A stretch of 64,000 bases of DNA. Origin: Streptomyces sp. DH12 (GTDB taxonomy: Bacteria; Actinomycetota; Actinomycetes; Streptomycetales; Streptomycetaceae). The notes below the pieces were generated by a model. The model saw only the letters and a program-made list of their open reading frames with translations. It made no database searches and was not told the DNA's origin. The position numbers and the translations under genes are program-made. Shown here one piece after another: positions 44,945 to 53,559 of the stretch; position 1 is the stretch's first letter; every line of letters begins with the position of its first letter. The DNA lies in NCBI RefSeq assembly GCF_020873895.1, contig NZ_JAHWGT010000001.1, positions 310,001 to 374,000 on the forward strand, read 5' to 3'.

Positions 44945-46705
44945 ATGAACCGTACGTCTGGTGCGGCCGCTCCTCCGGCACGCCTGGCGACGATGCAGAG
45001 CCTGCTGGGTGAGGCGCTGGACCGGCTGGGAGCCGGGGCCTACGCCGTGGACGCCGATTGGACCGTCGTCGCTCTCAACGCGCAGGCGGCGATCCTTCTC
45101 GGCCGGAGCGCGGACGAGCTGTTGGGACGCGACGCGCATGACCTGCTGCACCGGCAGGCCAACGGAATGAGCATGCCGCGCAGCCGCTGCCCGATCATCG
45201 AAGCCTTCGTCGCCGGCCAGGTGCGCCAAGAAGAGCAGGGGTTCTTCGCACGCGGGGACGGCTCGCTCCTCACGGCCTCCTGGCTGGTGACCCCCCTGCG
45301 CTTCACCCCCCAGGAGACGGGGGCCCTGGTGGTGTTCCACGAATACGACCCGGCCGGGACCTCCCTGCCGGTGTCGACCATCCACGCGGGACTGCTCCCG
45401 GAACTGGAGCGGCTGGCGTTGCTGGCCGAGACCACCACACAGCTGACAGCGACCCTGGACGTCAACGAGGCCCTGGACCGTCTGGTCCGGCTGGTCGTCC
45501 CGATGCTCGCGGACTGGGTCGTGGTCGACCTGATCACCGAGGGCGGCGCGATCCAGCGCGCCGTGGTCGCCCACGACGACGGCGGCCGGATCAGCCGCAG
45601 ACAGGACCTGCAAGGATCCTTGCTCTCCCTGCCCGAAACCTCGCCGCTGCCGCTCTCCCGCGCCCTGCGCGGCGCCGGATCCACCCTGGCCACACCCCAG
45701 ACGTACCAAGGCCCGCCGGACTCCCACATCGCCATCGAGCAGCGCAGGCTCTTCGATGCCACCGGCATGCACTCCGCGGTCATCGCACCCATCCGCGGCC
45801 TGCGCGAAGTCCTGGGCGCACTGACCCTCGGCCGGTCCCGGCAGCCCGAGCCCTTCACCACCACCGAGATCCCCCTGCTCGAGGACATCACCCGCCGGGC
45901 CGGACTCGCGCTGGACAAGGCACGCCTCTACCAGCGCCAGCGCAAGGTCGCCGAAACCATGCAGCGCCACCTGCTGCCGCACCTGCCCAGCATCCCCGGC
46001 CTGGGCATGAGCGCCCGCTACCTGCCCGCACCGCACGCCTCCCACGTGGGCGGGGACTGGTACGACGTCTTCCACCTGCCCGACGAAACCCTCGCCCTGG
46101 TCATCGGCGACGTCGCCGGACACGACCTGGACGCCGCAGCCGGCATGGCCCAGCTCCGCAACATCCTGCGCGCCTACGCCTGGTCCCAGCAGGAACCGCC
46201 CAGCGTCGTCGTCGACCGGTTCGACCAGGCCCTGCCCCACATCACCGACGTGGGCATGGCCACCATGATCCTGGGTCGGCTACGCCCCCGCCCCGACGGG
46301 CAGTGGGAACTGCAGTGGACCAACGCGGGACACCCACCACCCCTGCTGGTCACCCAGGACGGCCGGGCCGACTACCTCACAGACGGCCACGGCATCCTGC
46401 TCGGCACACAGGCCGGCATCCGCCGCGTCGACGCCGTCGCCGTACTGCCGCCGCTGTCGACCCTGGTCCTCTACACCGACGGACTGGTCGAATCACCCCG
46501 GCACACCATCGACGACGGCCTCGAACGCCTGCGCCGGGACGCCGCCCGTCTGGTCGGCCATCCGCTGGAGTCCTTCACCGACGCCCTGATGGAACACGCA
46601 CGCCCGACGGACAACGACGATGACGTGGCCGTGCTCACCATCCGTGTGCCCCCGGCGGACCCACCCCTGCCGCCCACGGGGGACAAGCTCCACGCCCCCT
46701 CCTGA
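44945..46705 (+). CDS. PAS-GAF-PP2C (SpoIIE-type) serine phosphatase
   Basis: This 586-residue protein starts MNRTSGAAAPPARLATMQSL after GGAGGCG. A PAS domain (about 20-145, GAGAYAVDADWTVVALNAQA), a GAF domain (about 160-330) and a complete PP2C domain follow. The PP2C metal motifs are HVGGDWYDVFHL, LVIGDVAGHDLDAAAGMAQL, VLYTDGLVESPR and DNDDDVAVLTIR, so the enzyme should be active. It is probably a cytoplasmic sensor phosphatase for STAS proteins. This is the third phosphatase of the type within 12 kb and the only one with a fully intact frame and metal site. Confidence 0.94.
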   Translation: MNRTSGAAAPPARLATMQSLLGEALDRLGAGAYAVDADWTVVALNAQAAILLGRSADELLGRDAHDLLHRQANGMSMPRSRCPIIEAFVAGQVRQEEQGFFARGDGSLLTASWLVTPLRFTPQETGALVVFHEYDPAGTSLPVSTIHAGLLPELERLALLAETTTQLTATLDVNEALDRLVRLVVPMLADWVVVDLITEGGAIQRAVVAHDDGGRISRRQDLQGSLLSLPETSPLPLSRALRGAGSTLATPQTYQGPPDSHIAIEQRRLFDATGMHSAVIAPIRGLREVLGALTLGRSRQPEPFTTTEIPLLEDITRRAGLALDKARLYQRQRKVAETMQRHLLPHLPSIPGLGMSARYLPAPHASHVGGDWYDVFHLPDETLALVIGDVAGHDLDAAAGMAQLRNILRAYAWSQQEPPSVVVDRFDQALPHITDVGMATMILGRLRPRPDGQWELQWTNAGHPPPLLVTQDGRADYLTDGHGILLGTQAGIRRVDAVAVLPPLSTLVLYTDGLVESPRHTIDDGLERLRRDAARLVGHPLESFTDALMEHARPTDNDDDVAVLTIRVPPADPPLPPTGDKLHAPS

Positions 46706-46895
46706 ACGCGCTGGCCACAGCCCCTCGTTGTCGGACGCCGACCGCGAACGGTCGCGGATTCCCGGACGCCGGCGCCGATGCGGGGACCGCGGCGGCTGGT
46801 GCTGCCGCGCCGCGGCAGCCGTAGCCTCGGCGCGGCTGCGTCCCGCTCGCACATTGTGGGGCCCGTGGCTCACCGTGCGTTGCTAGGCTCGCTTC

Positions 46896-47633
46896 GTGAG
46901 CGAGATCGTGGTGATACGTGACGGCTCTGGGCCCGAAGTCCTGTTCGTGCATGGTGGTGCAGGCCCGCGGACGACGTGGGGCCCTGTCGCTCCACTGGCC
47001 GACCGGTGGACGCTGGCCTACGTCCACCGCCGTGGTTATCCGCCGAGCCCACCCCCGCAGGAGCGTCAGGACTTCGCGGTGGACGCGCTGGACCTGGCAC
47101 CGCTGCTCGACGCCCGCCCGCATGTGGTCGCCCACTCCTACGGCGTTCTCGGGACGTTGATCGCGGCGGCTGCCGTGCCGGGCAGCGTGCGCTCACTCAC
47201 CCTGATCGAGCCGCCACTCAACTACCTTGTCCCCGACGATCCCGAGGTGGCCCGGCTTGAGCGCCTCGGCGACATGGTCCTCGCCCACGGGATGGACACC
47301 GCACCGACCCCGCTGCGCGAGTTCCTCCGCCTCACGGGTGCGCCCGTCGGCGACGGCCCTCTCCCCGAGAACGTGGTGACCGGCGTCAGACGGGCGCACG
47401 GTGGCCGGCCGACCAGTGAGGCGCGCCCACGACTCGACGTGATCCGTGACGCTGACATCCCCGTGCTCGTCATGTCCGGAGGTCACGCGGCCGCGCTCGA
47501 GCGCATCTGCGACGCCCTCGCCGCTGCGCTCGGCGGCGAGCGCAGCGTACATCCGGGCGCCGGGCACTTCGTCGCCGCAGCGCCGGGCTTCACCGAACGG
47601 CTTGAGATCTTCCTGCGCAAGAACGACATGTGA
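46896..47633 (+). CDS. Alpha/beta hydrolase
   Basis: This 245-residue protein starts at GTG. LFVHGGAGPRTTWGPVAPLA is the oxyanion region, VVAHSYGVLGTLIAAA holds the nucleophile Ser, and HPGAGHFVAAAPGFTERLEI the base His. It has no signal peptide. TAGGCT ends six bases before the GTG, which fits a leaderless transcript. Esterase, lactonase or thioesterase activity is possible; nothing in the sequence chooses among them. Confidence 0.9.
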   Translation: MSEIVVIRDGSGPEVLFVHGGAGPRTTWGPVAPLADRWTLAYVHRRGYPPSPPPQERQDFAVDALDLAPLLDARPHVVAHSYGVLGTLIAAAAVPGSVRSLTLIEPPLNYLVPDDPEVARLERLGDMVLAHGMDTAPTPLREFLRLTGAPVGDGPLPENVVTGVRRAHGGRPTSEARPRLDVIRDADIPVLVMSGGHAAALERICDALAAALGGERSVHPGAGHFVAAAPGFTERLEIFLRKNDM

Positions 47634-48127
47634 CGGGCTTCTTCCCCGAGGTGCTCCTTCATCACGGCGGCGGCCTGGGCCGAGCCGCCGTACAGCCGGG
47701 GCCGCGGCAAGCGGGACGCGTGTGCCCGCACCGTGGCGCCGGTCGTAGACGGTGTCGGCAGTGGGGGAGCCGTCCGCCGCTGGGGCCTTGTTACCGCGAG
47801 CGGGACGTCCTTACCATCCCGCAGCGGCCAGTCAGGCCACGACGCCGAGTTCCTTGCGGGTCGGCGACGGCCAGGGAATCCCGGCGGGGCGACCGAGCGG
47901 TGTGTCGGACGACCGCTCCGCCGGGCCGACGCGTGACACCTGGTTCTCGTGGAGGGGCCCTGCCGTACCGCCCGCGCCCGGCGCCCACCTCGTGCGGATG
48001 TGCGAATCGGTGTGATCGCGGATAATCGCATGTGGTGTCGTCGGCACGTGCCCACGCGCAGAGCAGCGCGCTGGACAGCGGTGTGTCGGCACGCCGGCCG
48101 ACCCCCCCCCTACGTCGGAGGTGGACC
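47634..48127. other. 494-bp stretch without a supported gene
   Basis: Frames are compositional. GGAGGTG before the ATG at 48128 is the only clear signal. Confidence 0.35.
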
Positions 48128-48670
48128 ATGGCACGACTGTTCCCCCGCAGGGCTGCCCTCCTCGTCGCCGGCCTGATGGCCGCATCCACGGCTCCCGCCG
48201 TCGCGGTGAGTCCGGACGTAACCGGCCGGCCAGCTCCGTGCAAGGACAGTGCCCTTGCGCCGTCCTGGGCCCCCGGTGGGTCCGCCAAGCCCGAAGGCGT
48301 TCCCGGTGAGCAGGTGACCGCCGTGGTGGCGCTGAAGAACACCGGGTCCCACGCATGCGCCCTCCGCGGCTACCCCGAGGTGACCCTGAAGATGGGCACG
48401 GAGACGGAGGGAGTGCAAACCGAGACGTTCCGCGATCAGACGTCGGTCCGGCCCAAGCCGGTCACCCTCGCACCGGGTGCTTCCGCCCGTTTCACTCTCA
48501 CCTTCCTCTCGTCGAAGGTGAGCGAGGACGATGTCATCGTGCCGGGGGTCGCCGAGATCACTGTCCCCGCCGGCAAATCCCCGAAGGAACTGAAGTGGCG
48601 TTGGGGCCCGGTCATGCGCCAGGAAGCGGCCACCCATTCGGGCAACTTCGTCAGCCCTGTGACCAAGTGA
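48128..48670 (+). CDS. Secreted DUF4232-type protein
   Basis: The protein has 180 residues. The signal peptide MARLFPRRAALLVAGLMAAS, with a twin-Arg flavour, ends near PAVAVS. The mature part has the DUF4232 look: early Cys in APCKDS, AVVALKNTGSHACALRGYPE with two more Cys-region residues, ASARFTLTFLSS. This beta-rich domain is common in actinobacterial secreted and lipoproteins, and its function is unknown. It ends FVSPVTK without a membrane anchor, so it should be released. Confidence 0.82.
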   Translation: MARLFPRRAALLVAGLMAASTAPAVAVSPDVTGRPAPCKDSALAPSWAPGGSAKPEGVPGEQVTAVVALKNTGSHACALRGYPEVTLKMGTETEGVQTETFRDQTSVRPKPVTLAPGASARFTLTFLSSKVSEDDVIVPGVAEITVPAGKSPKELKWRWGPVMRQEAATHSGNFVSPVTK

Positions 48671-49724
48671 CGACAGGCATCCGGTCTTGATGCGATGAGC
48701 TCGTCGAGGGCGCCCTCGACTCCCCACCCGATGCGGTCCCACGGCCGGTCGCGCTCCAGGCGGCCGGTTCGTCGGGGACTCGGTTGGGGACCCGTCTCCC
48801 CCCCCGGCCGGGTGGTGAGGACCGTGTCCTCCGTGTCGAGGCAGACCATCATGCCGTGCGGCGGAAGGGCGGACCGGCCCGGCTCCGCCTCGGCCGTCCG
48901 GCGTCCTTCCAGGGCGCCGTGGACGGTGTACGTCTCGTCGCACAGGCGGCGGGCGCCGTACTGGTCGACGCCGTGCCGGCCGCGCCCCGGCTCGTGCTCC
49001 TCCGCCGCATGGCGGTGAGGTCCGCCCTCGCAGCCCGCAACGAGGCTCCGGACGAGCTCCGGCCGGCCCTCGAACGCTACGACGTGGCCGTGTTCTCCCG
49101 CTCGTGACAGTCGTTTCGTATTCGGATACCGCGACCTGCGACTGGAGGCGTCGGGGGAGTCCGCGGCCGACGTACGGGAGGTCGTGTCGTACCCCCGGAC
49201 CCGGAAGCCGTGCTGCCGGAGCGGGAGGGGGCCTGTGCCTCCCCCGTGGCCCTCTTCCTGGCGCACGACAGATGCTCACCCCGGCGCAGGTCGGCCGGAC
49301 CGCGGCAGGGGCCTCGGCGCCTCCAGACCGGGCCGGGACCGGGTCCGCTCCCTGAGCCTGTGGTCTGCGCCACTGCTTCCATTGTGAGCGCCACAACCGG
49401 CGTCGTCCGCCACATGACCAATCCGCAGGCAGCGACCACGGCCCCGATCGTGAGCGCCGACCGGGAATCATCCGTCAGGGCCTTGAACGGGACCTTCTCT
49501 ACTGCCGGTCGTGCCGGGGGTGCGGGTTGAGCCCTCATCCCGTCAACGTGTCACCGCCTTGCTACCCGGCCACCCCTGCCTTACGGCCGCAGCAGTCGTC
49601 CGTGCTCGCTTAGTTCACGTCCACGTAGCAACGTGTGATCAGCGGATGGGGCAGCGGCTGGTGACACATATGGATGAGTATGCGAACAGCGACGGGCTGA
49701 GGTGTCAGCACGCGATGATGCGGT
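48671..49724. other. 1.05-kb gene-poor stretch
   Basis: There are two weak hints. A minus-strand frame starting at 49538 (MRAQPAPPARPAVEKVPFKA) includes a possible membrane helix SALTIGAVVAACGLVMW but then drifts. A minus-strand frame near 48850-49050 contains ARRLCDETYTVHGALEGRRT and MMVCLDTEDTVLTTRPGG, which reads like degraded coding sequence. Neither has a good ribosome site. Confidence 0.3.
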
Positions 49725-49877
49725 CTACGCACCGCCCCAGGTGTCACCGGAGTCCCCACCGCCGCCGTGCCGCCACGGCTCCTCCGTCCCGAAACGGACC
49801 CACAGCAGGTAGGCACCCGTGCCCAGCGCCAGCAGGCCGACCGGGATGACGACTGCCAGCAACACGGTGACCACCAC
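49725..49877 (-). CDS. 50-residue single-pass membrane protein
   Basis: A strong AAGGAGGCGGAC site precedes GTG. The peptide is almost entirely one helix, VVTVLLAVVIPVGLLALGTG, then AYLLWVRFGTEEPWRHGGGG and a short acidic/Gly tail. Only the terminal GDTWGGA is polar and flexible. It is divergent from the Cys-rich small membrane protein at 49972. It is too short for a named family, but start signal and hydrophobic pattern argue that it is real. Confidence 0.55.
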   Translation of the reverse strand: MVVTVLLAVVIPVGLLALGTGAYLLWVRFGTEEPWRHGGGGDSGDTWGGA

Positions 49878-49971
49878 GTCCGCCTCCTTGACCAGCCTCG
49901 GGGCAACCCCGCAGGGCGCACAATGGACACTGCCGTCAACTTGACCGTGTAAAAGGGAGGTTGACCCGCTG

Positions 49972-50202
49972 ATGCAGTTTCTCGTCTTCATCGGTGCGTT
50001 CGCAGGACTCCTGCTCATATCCCTCCTCCCGATGTTCATCATCGGAGCGCCCAAGGAGTGGTGCCGCACCTGCAAGCACCAGAGCCATGACCACAGAGAC
50101 GGCACTGGAGGGTGCGCGGGGGACGACTTCCCTGTCGGTGAGTTCACGCCGAGCGGCACCTGTCCGTGCGGAGAGTACGTGCCGAACAGAAAGCCCCGAT
50201 GA
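49972..50202 (+). CDS. 76-residue membrane protein with Cys/His zinc-ribbon-like tail
   Basis: GGGAGG precedes ATG. Residues 1-24 (MQFLVFIGAFAGLLLISLLP) form a membrane helix. The cytoplasmic or extracytoplasmic tail reads EWCRTCKHQSHDHRDGTGGC and later TCPCGEYVPN, giving CxxC, a His cluster, a lone Cys and CxC. This arrangement could hold one zinc ion or an iron-sulfur centre. I recognise no named family. Its base composition is less GC-rich than its neighbours, which hints at recent acquisition. Confidence 0.7.
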   Translation: MQFLVFIGAFAGLLLISLLPMFIIGAPKEWCRTCKHQSHDHRDGTGGCAGDDFPVGEFTPSGTCPCGEYVPNRKPR

Positions 50203-50909
50203 CCGCGCTGGGCACAGTAGGCGCGCCCGCATCACCAGACCGTCGGTACGGTGCGCGCCGGATCAGCTGTCGGCGCGACGCGTGACTGCTGCCCGTCACC
50301 CTGCCAGTCGTCGCCGAGGGACACCACGACCATGGCGGACCAGACGTAGTCCGCCGAGTCGGAGCCGCTGTCGTTCGGAGGCAGAACGCGCCGGGCGGTC
50401 TGCCGGCCCAGCGCTCCGCGGCCGACTCGTCCGGCGGCGTGCAGTTCTGCGTGCTGCCGCCGGCGGCGCCGGGAGTCCTCCGGGCAGCCGACTGCGTCGC
50501 AGACCATCCGCTGCTGGAGCGGCGTCGGCTCGCCCTCCTGCAACGGCTCCGGCGGCGGCACGAGGACGACGCAGCATCCCACCCGTCGGACCACGGCTTC
50601 TGCGCGCTGGAAAGCTCCGGGACTCTTCGGTCTGCGGTCCTTGGTCGGCCATGGGCGCCCCCCGCCTCCCCAGCGTGCAAGCGGGCGCCTGCCCCGGCCA
50701 TCCGGCCGGGCCGACGGGGGACGACCCGGCCACCCCCTCCCAGACCCCTCGCCGTGCCGGGTGCATTCGGTCCGGACGGCCGGGCGAAGCGGCGTGCCGG
50801 TGGGACCGGCCACCAGAGTGGTGATGGCGGTGTCGTAGTTGCCGGGGCGACCGGAGTGGAACGGATGCGGAGAAAGGTAGGAGCCCGTACGGCCCGAAGG
50901 AGCATCGCT
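50203..50909. other. 707-bp stretch with one doubtful minus-strand ORF
   Basis: A minus-strand frame ending at 50232 (SDSADYVWSAMVVVSLGDDW near its end) has high GC at third positions for about 100 codons, so a gene remnant is possible. It has no clear start. GAAGGAGC at the right end belongs to the DUF2795 gene. Confidence 0.3.
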
Positions 50910-51107
50910 ATGACCAGTGACGTGAACCCCATCGACGTGCAGAAGGCCCTCAAGGGCGCGGACTACCCGGCGTCCCGGGACGACCTGGTGTCCCTCGCCC
51001 GAGGGAATGAAGCCGGAGACGACGTCGTACAGGCGCTGCAGGAAGCCGGCCAGGACCGCTACGACGGACCGGACGACGTCCAGCGCGCCATCTTCGACGG
51101 CAAGTAG
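50910..51107 (+). CDS. DUF2795 family protein
   Basis: This 65-residue acidic protein reads from MTSDVNPIDVQKALKGADYP to GPDDVQRAIFDGK. The pattern (short helix, KGADYPASRDDLVSLA, then a helix ending in a small polar motif) is that of DUF2795. Such proteins are common in actinobacteria and have no assigned role. AGGAGC lies before the ATG. Confidence 0.82.
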   Translation: MTSDVNPIDVQKALKGADYPASRDDLVSLARGNEAGDDVVQALQEAGQDRYDGPDDVQRAIFDGK

Positions 51108-51384
51108 CACGCCTGGCGGTGTCTCCTCCTCCCTGCGCCGGCATCGCCGTCGGCTCGGAAAGGTCGGAAGGCGCACTGCCGGGATACACCGCCTGGAGCG
51201 ACGGCGGCGTGGCTGAGGTGTTGCGGCGGCATCTGTGGAGCACTCCGCGATGCCGCCCTCCGCCCGGGAGCGCCCGGCATCGCCGCAATCGTTCTGCTCA
51301 CCGGCGGGAGTTGCGAACGCATCGGTCGGCTACCAGGTCCAGGCGCGGTCGACCGGCTGGCGGGTGGCGTGGCCGGTCGCCGTG

Positions 51385-51670
51385 TCAGCCGGGGATGCCG
51401 CGGGGGTCGACGCCGTAGGTCTGCTCGGTACGGGGTCCGCCCGTCCGTGCCGTGGGCGACGACCTGCGCCGGCTCGTGCTGCTTGGCCTGCCGGCGGACC
51501 GCGACGATGGCCTCCTGCTGGGTGCGGTGCGGTGCGACTCGCACACCTCCCGGCGGCCCCTCCTGATGCTGGACCTGCCATCGATGCGCCTCTTCCCCTT
51601 CCTCGTCCGGCATGACGTGGTACACCGTCCGCTCCGGCTTGGGCTCCGCGGTCGTTTCTCCACCAGACAC
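51385..51670 (-). pseudogene. DUF2188-like protein with one-base frameshift
   Basis: From GTG the protein reads SGGETTAEPKPERTVYHVMP, then a run with QQEAIVAVRRQAKQHEPAQV and VVAHGTDG. The expected ending, RTEQTYGVDPRG, lies in the adjacent frame. The shift is near 51425, in a run of C on the coding strand, and equals one extra base; 285 bases would give 94 residues. DUF2188 proteins are small, often with a HTxD or YGxDP ending, and of unknown function. A perfect 26-base palindrome covers the start codon. Confidence 0.6.
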
Positions 51671-51693
51671 GGTGCGGCAGCTGCCGCACCGTG
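51668..51693. promoter_or_regulatory. Perfect 26-bp palindrome
   Basis: CACGGTGCGGCAG (51668-51680) is followed at once by its exact reverse complement (51681-51693). It includes the GTG start of the DUF2188-like gene. With no loop it is a better operator than a terminator. Confidence 0.5.
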
Positions 51694-52684
51694 GTGGGAA
51701 CCACGCACCGCGGCGAGGCCGTCCCTGCCTCCTGTCCGATGTCAGCCCCGTCCTCATCTCCCCGCAGTCCTGATCGCGGTCCGCACGGTGACGGCGACCA
51801 GGACTGCGTCGTGTGGAACGGCGGTGCGTCGGAACCTTGGTGCGAGTGGCCTTCCGGACCCGACCGTACGGCTCCGCCCCCACGCGAGAACGACGCAGCC
51901 GCCCGTATATACGCACCTCCATACGAAGTGACCGGACCGGCCGGAACCTTGAGCTCGCCCGCTCCCGTACTCGCGGCCTTCCCCTCATCGTGCGCCCGCT
52001 CCCCGATCGGTGGGGGAGAGACGGAAGCGGGGGCCCAACCGTCGCCGAGGAAAGCCGGCCCCCGATCCCCGGCCCTGCGCAGAGACCCACCTGGCCGAAG
52101 GTGATACGTCGACGCTACGGGGCGACAGCAGTGGCTCGCGGCGGGAGATCCGGCGGGAGTCGCGTCGCATGCGGCCGGCAGCGGCTGCCAGGGCTGCGCC
52201 ACCCTCGTGGGATCCCGGCCGCCCTGCCCACGGCACGAGCCGGCCACCCGGTCGACGGCGATGACGTACAGGTCTCTCACCGTGGAGCCCCTCGAAGAAG
52301 GCAACGGCGCCTCCCGGGCGGCCGCGGTGCGTACGGGTCCGGCGTACGGTCCGGCACGGAATGGCAGCTCGCATGCGCGCTTTTCCCGTCGTCACCCCCG
52401 TCCGTGACCGGTCCCGGTCGGCGCCCGACGCGCCATGCGGCCGCACTGCGGACTCAGGCGGGGCGCACCGCCGGGAAGCAGCGCGCGGCCCGCCCCGAAA
52501 CATGATCACCGCATTGGGGTAATGCCCCGGGTCGAGCGCGCGGAGAGTACCTGTGACCCGCTACGGTTCCCCCCGGAATCCCCGCGATTACCCGGGTATT
52601 CAGGTATTCCTCCTCATTTCCGCTGGTCTGACCGGTTGATGCTGACGTGCGCCGGCCACGCCTCCCCAAGGAGAGCCCGCCTCG
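51694..52684. other. 991-bp stretch upstream of the 2-MIB operon
   Basis: No gene is supported. The last 200 bp are more AT-rich (52570-52630) and probably hold the operon promoter. AAGGAG lies at 52672 before the ATG at 52685. Confidence 0.35.
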
Positions 52685-53452
52685 ATGACCGTCGACATCA
52701 GCCCGGCAGCACAGCCGGACGACCAGGCGGCGCCGCAGCAGTCTCCCGGCACTGCGGCCGCTCGCGGGCTCGCCACCACGACCGAGTCCGCACCGCGGAC
52801 GCAGGAGATCACCTCCCGCCGGCTGCTGCGGATGCTCCCTTGGGTCGAGGCGGAGGGCGGCCCCCATCGGGTCGACCGCCGACTCGGCCACACCGTCGGA
52901 GACGGCGGATCGAGTCCGTGCGGGACGGTGCCGATGTCCGCCCATCCCGCGGGAACTGGGCGAACCGGCCCCGCTGCGAGGCCACGAGGACGTGGAGATC
53001 CTCGCCGCGCTCGTCGCCCGCTGCGTCCAGCGCGACTTCTCGGCCGGTGACACGCTCGCGCCGCGGGACGCCGTTACGGACAGGATCCACCTCGGGGTGC
53101 TCGCGGACGGCGCCCACTTCGGTGAGTACGCCTGCTCGACGAGGACGCGCGGTACGACTGCACCCCGACGCCGAGACCTCCGGCACCCTGCTCACCCGCC
53201 CGACCACCGAGGAGCAGACCGGCTCCATCATCGCCACGCGGACCGGTGAGGAGAAGCAGAGCGTCATCGGCCCGCGCCCGACCGGTCTGCCGGAGGGTGG
53301 GGTACGAGCCGGGCCTGTCGGTCCGCTTCATGGGCATCAGCGAGCAGGCGATCATGTCGCACCCGGTGACCGCGTACCACTCCGCCGCCGTCCTCGTACC
53401 CGACGCGCTCGGCGTGCTGGAGGACGTGCGGATCGCCCGGAGGCGCGACTAG
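52685..53452 (+). pseudogene. Degraded family 2B encapsulin / cyclic-nucleotide-binding shell protein (EshA-like)
   Basis: The start, [20 protein letters not shown] through [20 protein letters not shown] to [15 protein letters not shown], matches the N-terminus of EshA-type proteins that head 2-methylisoborneol operons. The frame then shifts: [31 protein letters not shown] and [13 protein letters not shown] are pieces of the cyclic-nucleotide-binding domain in other frames. After another shift near 53130, about 200 residues of the HK97-fold shell domain are missing. The sequence resumes at [18 protein letters not shown] and finishes [20 protein letters not shown] to [16 protein letters not shown]. 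At least four disruptions plus a large deletion make it non-functional. Confidence 0.85.
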
Positions 53453-53559
53453 CGGACCCGACCGATGGCCACGAGGCCGCCCGGGGTCACCACCCCGCCG
53501 GGCGCCCACGCGCTCCCGCACCAGCGACAACCCCACCCACCTGCACCAAGGAGCTACGG

